64,000 bases of DNA from Ophioderma brevispina. Lineage: Eukaryota; Echinodermata; Ophiuroidea; Amphilepidida; Ophiodermatidae. The stretch's first letter is position 1; each line of letters begins with the position of its first letter. Position numbers and translations under genes: made by a program. The DNA lies in assembly GCA_023653785.1 (NCBI GenBank), contig JAMKCH010012782.1, positions 30,421-94,420 on the forward strand. Reading direction: 5' to 3'. Of the stretch, positions 11,725-23,714 are shown one piece after another. The notes under the pieces are model-generated. The model had not been told where the DNA came from, made no database searches, and was given only the letters and a program-made list of their open reading frames with translations.

Positions 11725-12228
11725 TTTTGTTTTACTGGACTTACCCCTGGGTATTAGTAGCAAGAAATAATGGGGGATGTGTAGCGTAAGGTTTATTCTA
11801 CATTCAAGAAGAGTTGTTATGAGGACTGTATTGTGCAAAAACTTGAGGCATAACTATTGCCTCTTAACAGGACTGGGTGGGGTCTACAGAAAGAAAGGCA
11901 ATTTTAGATTAATTATTGTCTCTAATAGGTTGTTTTTTTTGCCACAATAACAAGAAAACGAAAGGTCAAATAACACAAAAAATATCATATTCAATGTTCC
12001 TTGTGAAATTGCCACATTTGGGGTACCAAGGTCGATATAATTTGGACGATGTATGACCATTTTGACCTGTGGACCTTGTGTCAAGGTCACTAAAGGTCAA
12101 CGGAGAAAATGGCAACATCGATTATATGAATAGTCAGACCCAGTAGTCGTATACGTATTTAGTGGTTGCCAACAATTAACATGAACTTCACCAAAATTTT
12201 ACATAGGCCCCTTCACTATAAAGGTCAC

Positions 12229-12489
12229 CAATCTACAATCACAATTGCCCGACTATCGCAACATTTATTATATATGCCTACAATTTTGTCGGAGGTATCT
12301 CATTTGCGAGTATCATCTTAGTGTCAATATCGATTACCTAGATTTCTCTTATGTATTTAATAGAAACCACTAATTATTATAAAGTTGCCCCATTCATGAT
12401 TAATAGAGTTTCGTTTTACCCTACGTAATTGACAACAAATTCTGATTTTATTTTTAATTTTCGGATATAATGGTGATTGAATAATAAGA
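12229..12489 (+). repeat. Dispersed repeat W, copy 2, left part
   Basis: Matches 5330-5480 (CTACAATCACAATT, ATTTTGTCGGAGGTAT, AGTGTCAATATC). Similarity fades past about 12370. Confidence 0.6.
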
Positions 12490-14290
12490 CCCGATTGTAT
12501 CAGCTGCTATTTTCAATCAACTATGACTTAATTTGGTATCCTGCTTGGATGCTTATAAGATGAAACTTAGACACCTTGTTGCCAGTCATCACAAAAATCG
12601 TCAAAGACTCACTGGATACGGCCATTCTTTTCCAACTGTTTGCAAAAATGCCTAGTCACACCAATTCTCAAAAAAGCCTCAAAGTGGATTAAATAACTTT
12701 CAAACAATTTGTCCTGTATCAAATCTAAAACTTGCGGGTGTGAAAATCATTGAGAAAGACGTTGCTTCTCGTCTGACTGAATACTTGTCAACAAATGAAT
12801 TATTTGAGCCATTTCAATCTGCCTACAAAAAGTATCATGGGACTGAAACTGCTTTAGGGAGCGTGCGATGAATATTATGTTCTCTTGAAACAATGTGGCG
12901 TCTTCGGTATTATGGATCTCTCTGGAGGTCTTTGACACCATAGACCATGGTATTTTAAAATGTCCGCTGGAGAGTTCTATTGGTATCAAAGGCCGTGCTC
13001 TTGAGTTGATTGGCTCCTACCTCAGCGCGCTAGAACTCAACCTGTTAAACATTAACGGGGACTTTGTCTGCACCTACACATCTTCTTTTTGGGTGCACCA
13101 AGGATCAGTGCGGGGGGGACCACTGCTTTCACATCGTATTCACGCCCTGTAGCAGATTATTAGCACGGAACGTGGGATAAATGTGCCCTCTATGCAGATG
13201 ATAACAAAATTCTAGTTCTCTTTGACTAAAACCCCCTGATGATGAATCAATTGTGCGCTCAAAAATTGAACATTGGTGCCGATAATCAAGTCATGGATGA
13301 CAGCAAACAAACATAAACTCAGTGATTGATAAGGATGGAACTTGTCCATGTTCACACCTAAGGCGAATGCCAAGTCAATTAAAGAGTAATCATCTTCAAA
13401 TTGCTATGCCAAATCAGTCTGCCCCATTATGATCGAAAGTAGGAGTATCCTTGATGAAAAACATGACCATGGCTGAACATGTAAAGAAAGATGTTCAGTC
13501 GCATATTTTCAAATATTTCGTAAACATTAGCTCAATTGTAAAATTTTGTCAGAGACATGGCACACTTCTCATCATGCCAATCGTCACTTCTCGACTGGAC
13601 AATGGGAATGCACTTTTATATGGAATTCCAAATACTCTCCTTGATAAAGTTCAGCGGACACAAAATGCAGCTGCTCGTGTATTGTAAAAAACATAAAAAA
13701 AAAAAACTAGAAAAATAAAAAAACTCTTATTTTTTTTTTTTTTTTGTACAGCCTCACTGTTACCCATCCGTCAACGGATCGTATTCAAATTCTTTGCTCA
13801 CATGGAAATCGCTTAAAGGACTTGCACCATCTTATAAGCCAACTTCTCACCCCATATATACAAGACGCACTCTCAGATCTTCTGATAAATTTTTGTTAAC
13901 AACTCCTAGAACGTTATCCTCCCGTGGTGACAGGGCGTTTTCTTTCATGTGCTCCTAAATTATGGAATTCTCTTCCCATGGACATCCCTTGTTGTGTTTC
14001 TATAAATGACTTAACAAAATAAGCATTAGAACATTGTTGCAAAGCTGCATATGATGTTTTAATTTTGTATTCATTTATTTGTACTTGATCTTTGAGTCCA
14101 CTATATGTAGGTTTATAATGCATTTTCATTTTTGTTTTACACAAGTTGTCATAGCCAGGGTACATGTAATTTCTGTATTTGTAATTTTCGCTTGTTTTTG
14201 TATCCTTATTGTTTCAGCGCCTCGGAATAGGCTGCCTAGATAGGTGGCGCTTTATACATGCTGTTTTTATATTATATTATTATTATTAGA
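12490..14290 (+). mobile_element. CR1/L2-like LINE, RT domain to 3' end, decayed
   Basis: Plus-strand frames give an ordered reverse transcriptase: LLPVITKIV and KNALVTPILKK-like text at 12560-12690, VASRLTEYLSTNELFEPFQS at about 12760-12825, FDTIDHGIL at about 12930, HQGSV (canonical PQGS) at about 13096-13110, YADD at 13191-13202, VTSRLDNGNALLYGIPNTLL at about 13583-13645, and a C-terminal RIVFK with LKGLAPSY at 13775-13840. The last coding part is split by a poly-A/poly-T patch at 13686-13746. The 3' UTR ends in a GCGCTTTATA motif and an ATT-repeat tail at 14262-14289, typical of L2-like elements. Many frameshifts make it inactive. It interrupts repeat W. Confidence 0.9.
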
Positions 14291-14574
14291 AACCCTCCCA
14301 GTGGACACTGATTGCAACACATAAGATGTTGATATACTTATTTATTTATGCCATTTCTATCTACTAAAAATACTCGTATGGCATCATTGAAGCGGCACTT
14401 TGTCAGTTTTATCAAACAACAATTTAGCGTATATCAATTTAGGAAAATAATTTGACGTATGTAATGTTATTCCTGTATTCCAAAAATTTAGGGTCTTGTC
14501 TTTCGAAATATCAAAAATCCTCTGCACTTAACCCCCCCCCTACTTCTCCATCTAAAAAGACATTTTTCATTGTC

Positions 14575-14865
14575 TCAGACTGATTTTATTCAATTCCTTA
14601 GTGCATTGCGCTGTTCTGTATGTTTTATGATCACTTCTTTAAAAGATGGGTAGCCATAGACCGCCGAAGGGGACAATCGCCAACTTCTGCCAATATAACT
14701 GATGTTTTCGCGGGTACGAAGAAGGAAAATGCGATGATTGATGATGATGAAATGTAGAGGTTACGAAAATTAACAAAATCTTTAAATAAGGGATTTATGC
14801 AAGGTTGCGTCTTTCCAACATTTGATCAAAAGCTTTAAGGTTATTTCCCGTGGACACTATAGGGA
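14575..14865 (+). repeat. Dispersed repeat W, copy 2, right part
   Basis: Matches 5515-5780 (TTAGTGCATTGCGCTGTTCT, AACTTCTGC, GAGGTTACGAAAA). In copy 1 this directly follows the left part. Confidence 0.7.
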
Positions 14866-14889
14866 AAATCATAAGAATCATTAGTTTCA

Positions 14890-15108
14890 CCCATGTGGCT
14901 GCCGGTTAAGCGCACAAACCTATTCACCATGTAGTTGTGGATATTCTCCTAACCACGCTCCCCCATTTTGACATTTGAACGGAAGGAAAGCAAGGTAAAG
15001 TACCTTTTTCCAAGCGCATGCGGCTACACGTGGTAGCAACAGACTCGAGCCTACAAACCTTCAGATTACGAATCGGTCGTTCTATCTTCTGGACCACGCG
15101 TGCCCCAT
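14890..15108 (-). mobile_element. tRNA-derived SINE with a Thr-like head
   Basis: On the minus strand from 15108 the sequence reads GCACGCGTGGTCCAGAAG (box A region), then a loop-like TTCGTAA with a CGT (Thr) anticodon, then GGCTCGAGTC (box B). Several stem pairs fail, so this is a SINE head or tRNA pseudogene and not a functional tRNA. The body continues with GGTACTTTACCTTGC, a wording common after tRNA heads in SINEs. Confidence 0.62.
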
Positions 15109-15296
15109 ATAACCAGGTGATAATAACCGATTTCAATGCATTAGGGGATGATTGATCGTTCCCTTTTTAAATACCTATCCACCTGCTTTGCGCGCTAGAT
15201 GAATGAACTTTTTCGCGGTGCGATAAAAAAACATGTGTGAAAGGCCGCGCAAAGCCGACGTATACCAATATAGTATGAAACCCCTTCATTATTGTC

Positions 15297-15600
15297 TTTT
15301 AAAGGTCCAGGAAATGAGATGATAAAACCTGTCCAAAATTCTTTAAGGGCATTCCATTCAATAAACAGGGGGCAACAAAAAGAATACACTACCAGTGACA
15401 CATTAGTGAAACTATTTGATTTCAGTGTGCAATGAATAAGATTCATACCGTCACCTGGAATTATCTATACTCTCTGAAAAATCAATAGTTTCACTAATGA
15501 ATGTCATGACACCAATCCAAATATTGAAGCTTTAGCCCTCTTGTAAGATTTGACCACAAACACATCAATTTTCTATTTGCATTTCCTGGGACCTTTAAGC
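15297..15600. mobile_element. Fold-back MITE, about 305 bp
   Basis: The ends TAAAGGTCCAGGAAATG and CATTTCCTGGGACCTTTA are inverted repeats. A second inverted pair inside, CATTAGTGAAACTATTTGAT versus ATCAATAGTTTCACTAATG, lies near the middle, so the whole can fold on itself. It is noncoding. Confidence 0.65.
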
Positions 15601-15649
15601 TGGGGTATTGGTGAAGTTCAAATATAAGTTGACCGGTGATTAGCTCAGT

Positions 15650-15920
15650 GCTAGCCAATGCAGAGGATGTATGAGTCACCAGTTTGGGGAAAATTCACCT
15701 CAAATAGGGTCATGTGATCTCACAAAAATTCCTATTCTTAACACATAAACCCCCTGATTCTACGGCTCATTTTGCCCAACAAAGCGCAGAAGTTTAGCAT
15801 GATCATAAAAGGTCTTAACATTTGAAACACTCTTAGCCCTAAGCACTGACATGCGTTTGGAAGAGTACAGTATAGGCACATTGCAATGCATTATGGTATT
15901 GGTTCAAGCTAGCCCCAGAC
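15650..15920 (+). mobile_element. MITE, hAT-like (family 1), diverged copy
   Basis: The interior matches 45480-45700 (GTCATGTGATCTCACAAAAA, CCTATTCTTAACACATAAA). The right end, GCATTATGGTATTGGTTCAA, matches the terminal repeat of the other copies. The left terminus is eroded. Confidence 0.6.
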
Positions 15921-18689
15921 ACATCTGTTTGCTTGCGACTTATCACCCATAACAGGTATCAATGCAGAGCAATGCCATTAGCTTTAAGGATAAACATTAG
16001 GAGTATTGTCTTTCTGGAACATCTATCGATAAGGAGCTACAAGACACTTTGGGAATTCAAAGCTCACTCTGTAGAACAAAACACGAAGCGCATTTACAGT
16101 CAAAAGCGAATTGGTACATTTGGAACTGTATTTTTGGTGAAAATTACATAAACATCTTGTAACCAAGGTTTTCTAAATCAAATTGTGTGAAGAGTCCAAA
16201 AATCATGTGTGTCATTTTTTAAAGTGTATTCTTGGATGTATTCTAGGGGGCAAGGGATTATACAAGGGTCAAAATATAACAAGGGTCAACATGAGTTGTG
16301 AAAGTATTCCATTATGTTAGAATCTAAGGATGATCAGAAAAGGATAGTTAGCCCTTATGCTAGGGGGTTGTAGTTCAAGAGTTATAAAAACAGGGTCAAG
16401 GTCACATTGGAAGTAAAATTTCAGATTCTCAGGTTGTATTTTCAACAAAATGGTTCCATTGACTCTTGTTTTGTTTTCGAAGCAGTTTTTCAACTTATAA
16501 AAAAAATACATTGACTGAAAAGGAAGGCTTTTCACCATTGAATCACGACAGGACCTCCTTCAGTGTGGTAATAAATAAATAAATCATCTGACCTTCTATT
16601 TTATGAGGGGCACCGGTTCACGTCTTATCCAAGACGCATTGTCAAACTTACTGATGGTATGGCGGCTTATCAGCATTGACCTGTGACAAGCTGGTGGACA
16701 TCATGGGTCGAAGAAGTTTGTAGTCATTGCGGAATCTTGTTGATCACTGGCGTGTAGGTCAAATGCGAATTCATCCACCTTGTTTTATAATTGAAATATA
16801 TTAAATCCACAGCACTTTTTTATGTTTCAAACATTGCTTGTAATCCAAATAAAGGGAATTAATCTATTGAGTTTCGAATCTATACGAAAATCCTAATTTG
16901 ACTCATTATGTATGTCTATTTTCTCGTTGCACCTTTAGCTAGATATTGAACGCGCAACTATACAGGTACTCGAATTGGAACTGTGAAAACGCTAGTGGTA
17001 AGAATAACGTAACCCTTCGAAAGGATTGTGGACAGCCGAAGCCATCTAAATTAGAACCTAAAACCAAAACTGAACAGTGACAGAGGATTGGATCTTGATC
17101 CAGTGTGGGATAACCTACTAATTAATGACAACCTACACACAAGAGCATGGGCAGGAAGATAATTCTGTGACGTCATCTCACTATGTGCTTATTTAAAGGT
17201 GCGACAAGATATTTTTGGCACCCATTATATTGTGTCATATGTAGTGCCTTCATATAGATAAGACACCCAATATATTTCTTACCTTTATATTTGGCTACAG
17301 GAAATATGCCTTAAAAGTGAAACAAAATGTCAATTTTCATTACCTTAATTTAAATAAAACAAATAGGCTGAATTTTGTATTTGCCTCCTATACGAAATGA
17401 AGAATTGCACAATTGTTGTACCAAAGAAATATTTTTTCAGCTAATCCTTTCACATGGGGAAATTCTGATAGAAGCTTCACATTAGTGCAAATTTGGTTTT
17501 TGCACATTGGAGTGACCTGTTATGTGACTCTCTTGTGCCAAAACCTTTAAGGTTGTATACAACTGTCATCATTAACTATTTTCTATGCTAATTTAAAGAC
17601 AAATTAGTTCTTGTTTTCTTTTTTTGCATTGTTGATGAACCAGGTGAGTAAGATATTGTTCTAGTGATAAGTTTAATATAGCTCTTTATACTACCAGCAT
17701 AACCACAATGCATTGACGTGTGAATTGTGATGGGCAAAGTTTAATGCCGGACTACGTTCTGTTACCATTTCTGGTTTGTTTGATTCCGTGGCTGTGTTTC
17801 TCCTCACTTCTTGGAAAAAGTACAAATCAAGACGATAATGTCCTTGGAGGCTTGACGCGTTTCTTGCACTGTAAATGTTTAATACCTAACATATTTAAGG
17901 ATTATACATGTTTCTTATGTTAAATGCTAATATACGTTAGGATTTAATATAATCAAAACATTTTTGTCCATACGTTCTAAACACCTTCATTTACAGTGTA
18001 TCCACCGTCCCTCCCGTGTTTTGGAATCTTCCTTGAGCGGATAACAACATTTCCCGATTCGGATCTGGTTATGGTCTAAGGGGACATTTTGAACAAACGT
18101 ATAATAGATTTACACACTTCTCATCGTGTTGAAGAGAAGGTTAGACCCTGGTCTTCCCACCAGCTGGCACGACTCACCGTGAGAACCGATCTCATTTTGC
18201 ACCCGTTCAGCATAGAGTCCACATAATTTCTCGCTCATATCAAGTTTTATAATGATTGCCACATTGTACTTTCGCTATTGTGGCTACCTCGTCCTTGTAA
18301 ATTAGTTGTCCATTGAATCTTATCGTTTGTTTCCTAAACACTGCCAAGTGTAATTCATTTGTTCTTTTTCCACTTCCACCTTCTGGTAAAGCGCTCCTTT
18401 GTGTCCTTATTGCACTAGGTCCCTATCATGACGTGGATCGGAAACTGTTTTTGGGATTTATATGAAGCAGCATACGATGAAACCCATTTCATAACCTCCC
18501 AAACACCGGTCATTCCTCCTGCTGATATTGCCATTGACCTAGTTCTAGAATCTTACCTTTCAATGAGGGATATATACCTGGCTGAATAAAGCACTACAAT
18601 CCCTCACGAAGTCTTGACGCTAGACAGTTTCTGTGCAATATTATACGGAGGATAACCAATAGACTAGGGTACATGTCCTTCTATAGCGT
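15921..18689. other. Unexplained AT-rich sequence
   Basis: No repeats shared with the rest of the window and no domain-bearing ORF. Small AAGGGTCAA-type words recur near 16265-16290. Nothing here supports a gene. Confidence 0.3.
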
Positions 18690-19265
18690 TGTTTCGTATG
18701 CCCTGGACACAACCAAGTGTAAAATTCATATAAATTACTAAACGTATAAACGTCCTGTTCCCGCAAAGTAAAACTTGACATTTTTTTTTGAAATGAAGTG
18801 CACCGCAATTTTCATTTCCCATAACAGTGACCAATGGATACACAGAGACTTCAGCAAACACTGGAGCTAAATATATTCAATTATCGGCTCGGTATTTCGG
18901 TGGAGAAAAGTACTTCAGATGCCTTTTAATGCTGGGCAGAGGTGCAGGGCTTGTTGTTATATTTCTCGCAATTGAAGATTCTAAGTTGTTATCACCTCTC
19001 TGATTTAGGCAAAGTATTTTCTCAGACCGCAAGCACAAAAGACTTAATCCTCATTACGAATGTTAAGTTAAATCTTGAGCTTCTTACAGTGCCGTGTTCA
19101 ATAAACTTTGGCCGTATTTTCATCATTTATTCGCCCAAAGGAAGAAACACGACCAAAAATCATGCCCAAAACAAGTTGCTGGGCAAGCTGTGACCTAACA
19201 ACTTTGATGCCAGAACCAAAAACCGCTAACCATTGCGTAACTTCGTTTCTATTCAATTTACGCGA
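18690..19265 (+). repeat. Dispersed repeat V-left, most diverged copy
   Basis: Positions 18960-19250 match 7440-7690 (GTTATCACC, TTCAATAA, CATCATTTATTC, GGCAAGCTGT with GACCTAACA). Positions 18820-18870 match the stretch around 7300-7350 weakly. Confidence 0.6.
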
Positions 19266-21925
19266 TTAGAAAGCTTAGTGTCCAAACTACCTATATTATA
19301 ATGTAAGCTGGTGAGTTATTGTGAAAGAGGACGGGATTTTGTTACTCAACCCGAAAAATCGTGGAGTGATTGGAGTGATAACACTGAACTTTCAAAATGC
19401 GTAGCATAACAATGGCTCCGCATACAGGGGCAGTGTTGAATATCTTAGCTCATGGTTTGCCGGAAAGTCTAACATATCTATTAGTCATGATGTGGGAAAG
19501 AAAAAGAAAATTGGGGTGAAATTTATGTCCATTTTCAAGGCAAAATGTGTCAGTTATATGATTTATGAGTTATTGTGAATTTACACTTGGGTTTCCCTAC
19601 CCCCTTAGGGGCACTACGAATTCTTGTTATACAGTGGTTATTTGGTCGACGTTTTTATAGTCTAAATACCTCAGGCAAGCAAGAGAGTTGTGTAGTCTAC
19701 GCCACGTTTCCAGTGTTCATAAAATGACCTTCCCCATGATCACTTAACCTGTAACAAGGATTTAGTATCCGTTGTGGGGTCTTTCGTCACCCCTGTGTCT
19801 CTTATTTGCGCGATGCCACTTTCAATTGTTATTTTTTATTTCCGTTTGTTTGGTGATTGTTTATAATAATGTTCTATTTTTGAAGATTTAAAACTATGTC
19901 AATCAATACATTGGTTCCACGTGGAATCGCGAAACGTTTGTTTCCGACAGATGACACCCATTTCGTAGCCTCAAATTCACCCATTTGTAGCCTCAAATTG
20001 CCTCAGGCAAGGCATAGCTGGAGGAATAGCAACGCCTTCTTTGTCGTCTCGTGGAGTAAAAGTATATTTACCCCGTTTCCAGTGTTCATAAGACGATCTT
20101 CACCATGGCCACACCGCGTGAACACGGGACCCGGGCTTGGTTTTTTGATCACCCTGTCAAAGCAGCAGCAGAGCAGAAATTTGTAGGGTTTGTGAAAAAA
20201 CCGGTCTATATTAAAGTCACTTGATATCCGGAAATAAATTATGGTGTGCTAATTGTTTATGGTACGAAACACAAGAATGACGGCAGTTGCAGAGTTAATA
20301 TCTGTGGAAAAAGTCATCATCCAATTAATCATTAATTAGGAATTTTTTAAAGGAAGCGATTAGCTAATTATCGGCAATTCAATCATTGTCAACGAGGACA
20401 TTTAATTCAATCAGTCAGTCGTATTATGATCATTTCCAGGAACGGGAACTTCTTTAAGGGGACGCTTTTCTGGCTTAGTTCTTATTATCTTTTTATAATT
20501 TCTTATCGAATTGGTGATGTTTAAATATTTTTACCGGGAAAGAAAATGGGGTTATAAACATCAATTTCGGAATTTAGCCAGTTTGAGCAATGATAATTAT
20601 ATAAATATTAATGGCACACAAAAATCACTAATGGATGTTATGTTGCAATAACGTGCTGGAGAATCTCTAAGGTAATAACATGGAAACGCCGTCACCAAGT
20701 TGTTACTATTACACGGTGTATTATAAAGAAATGAGGTTCTCCCATGAAGAAGGTCCTAGCTTACACCTTAACATACAAATAAACCGCGACTTTGTAAACG
20801 AGGCTATTGGTCCAGTGCAAAACAAAATGACAATAACGTTTCATGCATAATAACGTATACCGGATTGTTTCGCGAATTCGGTGCGGTTCCCTTGCTTGCA
20901 CGAACGCGGAATTCTTCTTCATGGGTTCCTATGTGGGTGCTTTTGGGCTTTACAAAGATTGTATTTACGGCTACTATACTACATGCTTGTTCCAAATGCA
21001 AAATGACTGATTCTTATGAGTCTTCATTGTATAAAACGAATTGTCCAATAAAATCACGAAAATGCGTAAACACGTTGCTCTACACATCAACATCACGTTA
21101 TTTTTTCCACTTCCCTCTCCTCTGCCGAATCCCCGGTACTTCGTCATTTTCTGAGAGGAGGGAACTTCGGCCCCGGGTGTTTCGGCACAACAAAGACAAT
21201 TGCCGGTGAAGCTCCGTCCAATCATAAGATGCTGTAATTCATGACACCTATTCCAGAAATTTAGCAGGACTGACCAGAACATCTCATACCTTGAAATTTT
21301 AGTATGTGGAAAAATCGCAAAGATATATTTTGGCAATTGAATCGATGAACACTTCAACAATGTACAAGTTTATTTCTATATAATCTCTCCATTTATAACT
21401 TAGGCTTGAAAGCAAATCCCTTGAAAGAATTTTAGGGTTGAAATCAAACTACTCATTTTGTTTGTTGGTTTTTCCCTCCTAAAGACATAATAGAACAAAC
21501 TCTTTAAAAGAAGTTCTAAATGGTAGCAATAGTGAAAGATCGGTGCTAAACTTATAGACTTGGTGGCCTAAAGAACGTGGTTCACATCAAAGTCAAGTGG
21601 CATATTTTTTGTTTAAATTGTATTTGTTAGTAATGCTTTCAAACTGCATGGAAGACTTTTTTCTCGCCCTTATTTTAATTTACGGGCGTTTATAAGTTAA
21701 TTCAATGTAAAGGAATACTGATTAAATCCTAATACCTAATTGAATGCCAAAGAACCTCAATAGAGGACAACGGGTCAATAGCCGTGACAAACCAATATTT
21801 TGCTGTACTAAAAATTTTTAAAAATAAATTAACAAAAAAGGTCAATTACCACAGACATGATTGCTTACAGACTCCATGTGATTGGTCGACAAGATTCCGT
21901 GTGCGCAAAATTAATTTCTGTATTA
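19266..21925. other. Mostly unexplained sequence with one short direct duplication
   Basis: CGTTTCCAGTGTTCATAA occurs at about 19706 and 20076 with related flanks (CCTCAGGCAAG upstream of each), a decayed direct repeat about 370 bases apart. The ORFs at 20865-21209 and 20974-21360 overlap on opposite strands and have no domain features. Confidence 0.35.
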
Positions 21926-21934
21926 CGTAAGATT

Positions 21935-22045
21935 TGTGCGTGGGTCAGTGGTTAGAATGTTGACTTAGTCCGATAGTCATCTTGGGTTTCAACCCAGCCT
22001 GAGCCCCATCATTTTGTGTCCTAAAATCCAGGGTTAAGGGTTTTG
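21935..22045 (+). mobile_element. tRNA-derived SINE head
   Basis: GTGGGTCAGTGGTTAGAA (box A-like) is followed about 30 bases later by GGGTTTCAACCCAG (box B-like), the spacing of a pol III internal promoter in a tRNA-derived SINE. The acceptor stem does not close, so a functional tRNA is unlikely. The 3' end is not clear. Confidence 0.5.
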
Positions 22046-22379
22046 ACGTGTTAGTGAACTACTCGATAAAATGTTCCAGATTCACATATATGGTCTTTAC
22101 AACGGTGCTGATTACGAATCTGAAAAAAATGGGGTCCCCACCGACTTATAGATTTTTTAGCTATAGCCAAAGCAAAAAGGGTTATGTTTGTCCACATTTT
22201 TAAACCACGCAAGTCTATGGGAACAGTCAAATTTGACATGTGGGAATCGCCCTACAAAATAAAACCTTCTCCGATATTTTTTGTAATTCTCAATATGTTG
22301 GAAGTTCCGATGTCGTTCTCAAATTTTGAAATACAAATGGGGGTCACCGACTTACTTTTCCATTAAATGCGCTAAAACA
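22046..22379. other. Unexplained stretch with two near-identical words
   Basis: GGGGTCCCCACCGACTTA near 22131 and GGGGGTCACCGACTTA near 22338 are similar. The overlapping ORFs on both strands are not convincing. Confidence 0.3.
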
Positions 22380-22780
22380 CCTCAAGTTTTAGTCTTTTTA
22401 ACAATTTGGGCGCCTCGTTGGGCCGAAAGAAAAGTTTCGGGCACACGCGTACGCAGCAAGGCAGTGAACGCGTGCGTAGAGGATGCTCGGCTGAAAGCGG
22501 GCGTAGCGGACTCGCGAATTGCGCCGATTTGTTTTTTGTTTTAATTCTCGAGCGAATAACGCACATAAAACGCACAGAGATCCACGTTATCTGCGCGTGG
22601 AACTTCGCACCGGGGGGGTGGGGGTGGGGGGTGGTGCTTCAAACTGCAAAGTCTTTCTTTTGCCGCCGACAGTTGGTGCTAAATTGAATGCTCAAAGCTC
22701 AAACAGCTTGTGCGCGTAAACAGATCACGAGCTGGGGGGGGGGGTCGTGGGACGCCGCGTTAAAGGCTGACTCATAGATT
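22380..22780. other. GC-rich, CpG-dense patch with G-quadruplex-prone runs
   Basis: In contrast to the AT-rich surroundings, this patch is rich in CG dinucleotides (for example CGCGTACGCAGC and GAACGCGTGCG). It carries G runs of 7, 5 and 6 bases separated by single T at 22612-22631, and an 11-base G run at 22734-22744. The overlapping ORFs in three frames are a by-product of high GC content. It could be a CpG-rich regulatory patch or a GC-rich repeat; the sequence alone does not decide. Confidence 0.5.
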
Positions 22781-23714
22781 TTCCCGATGATGCGCCCTCA
22801 ATTTTTCTAACAAAAAACTTGTCACATACTAAATCACTGTGTAAATAGCTATCTCAATCGGGTGTGCCTGCATACATACAATCAGAACATAGACCTTCTA
22901 AACATTTAACAATACGTGGCAAGTCTCTGTGTCTGGCGTTAAAATTTCGTAGAGGGAAAACCGTTGGGATGTTGAAGACACAAATAAGCAGAACCGTCTG
23001 GAATATTAATTTTTTGTATACATATATTATTTACTTTAAAACTTTTTATTTGAAATGGAGGTGTTGTTACTAAGTGGCGGTCAGGGAAGAGGTGGAATGA
23101 CGTGGTTATGACATATTTTAACGTTTAACGAAGCGCCTCTATTGGATCTTTAGTTACGGTGGATGACGCTGTAAAGGTCGACTGTTATGAATTCAATTAT
23201 CAAGTCACGAAAAACTCCCATTGCCAATGGTTACGTCAGAGTCGACACGTAATAGCGCCAAAATTATTGGACAACGCGTAGCACAATATGTAGGGGCGGC
23301 ACTATAATGTACTTCACACTCTCACTTCTCAGCGGACATCGGTCTTTATAAAGGAAGTCTGCATCATAAGTAGATATTTATTCTCACCTTTCTTGTTTCC
23401 ATTCTATCCTAACGAATTGGCAAAACTAACGTACACAACCAAACTGATGTTAAAACACCGGGAAATTAAAGAAAGACAAAACCTTGAAAGGGTGAACAAA
23501 ACCGCTTTATTTAGAAACGATAAGTGAAGCTAAGTACCATTACTTGAATTCCTATGGCAAATGGCGTTATTATTAATCACTGGCTTTACGGCTTAAAATA
23601 ATTTCCTTTCTCCTGTTATTATTATTATTTTATTTGCGGCATAAACAAAAGGGCAAAAACTACACATACAAAAAAATAACAAAATACATACATCTCGTTA
23701 ATACTGATTTTTTC
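22781..23714. other. Unexplained sequence
   Basis: No coding or repeat signal apart from an ATT-type microsatellite at 23617-23636 just before repeat U segment d begins. Confidence 0.3.

Larger units (their letters stand above)
9286..12228. mobile_element. Fold-back element Y, 2.9 kb with about 490 bp inverted arms
   Basis: The left arm (9286-9775) and the reverse complement of the right arm (11725-12228) align along their whole length: GTTAATGTTGGCAACCAC, GACCTTTAGTGACCTTGACAC, CCTTGGTACC, GCCTCAAGTT, CTTGAATGTAGAATAAACCT. The left arm holds a 22-base C run where the right arm has ordinary sequence. The 1.95 kb interior has no ORF with transposase features, so the element is non-autonomous or decayed. 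No clear target duplication was found. Confidence 0.72.

Noticed and set aside
15025..15105. Functional tRNA-Thr gene
   Set aside because: The anticodon and acceptor stems do not pair fully and a SINE-like body follows.
22372..22719. Cluster of ORFs in three frames on both strands
   Set aside because: High GC content lowers stop codon frequency here, and none has recognisable protein features.
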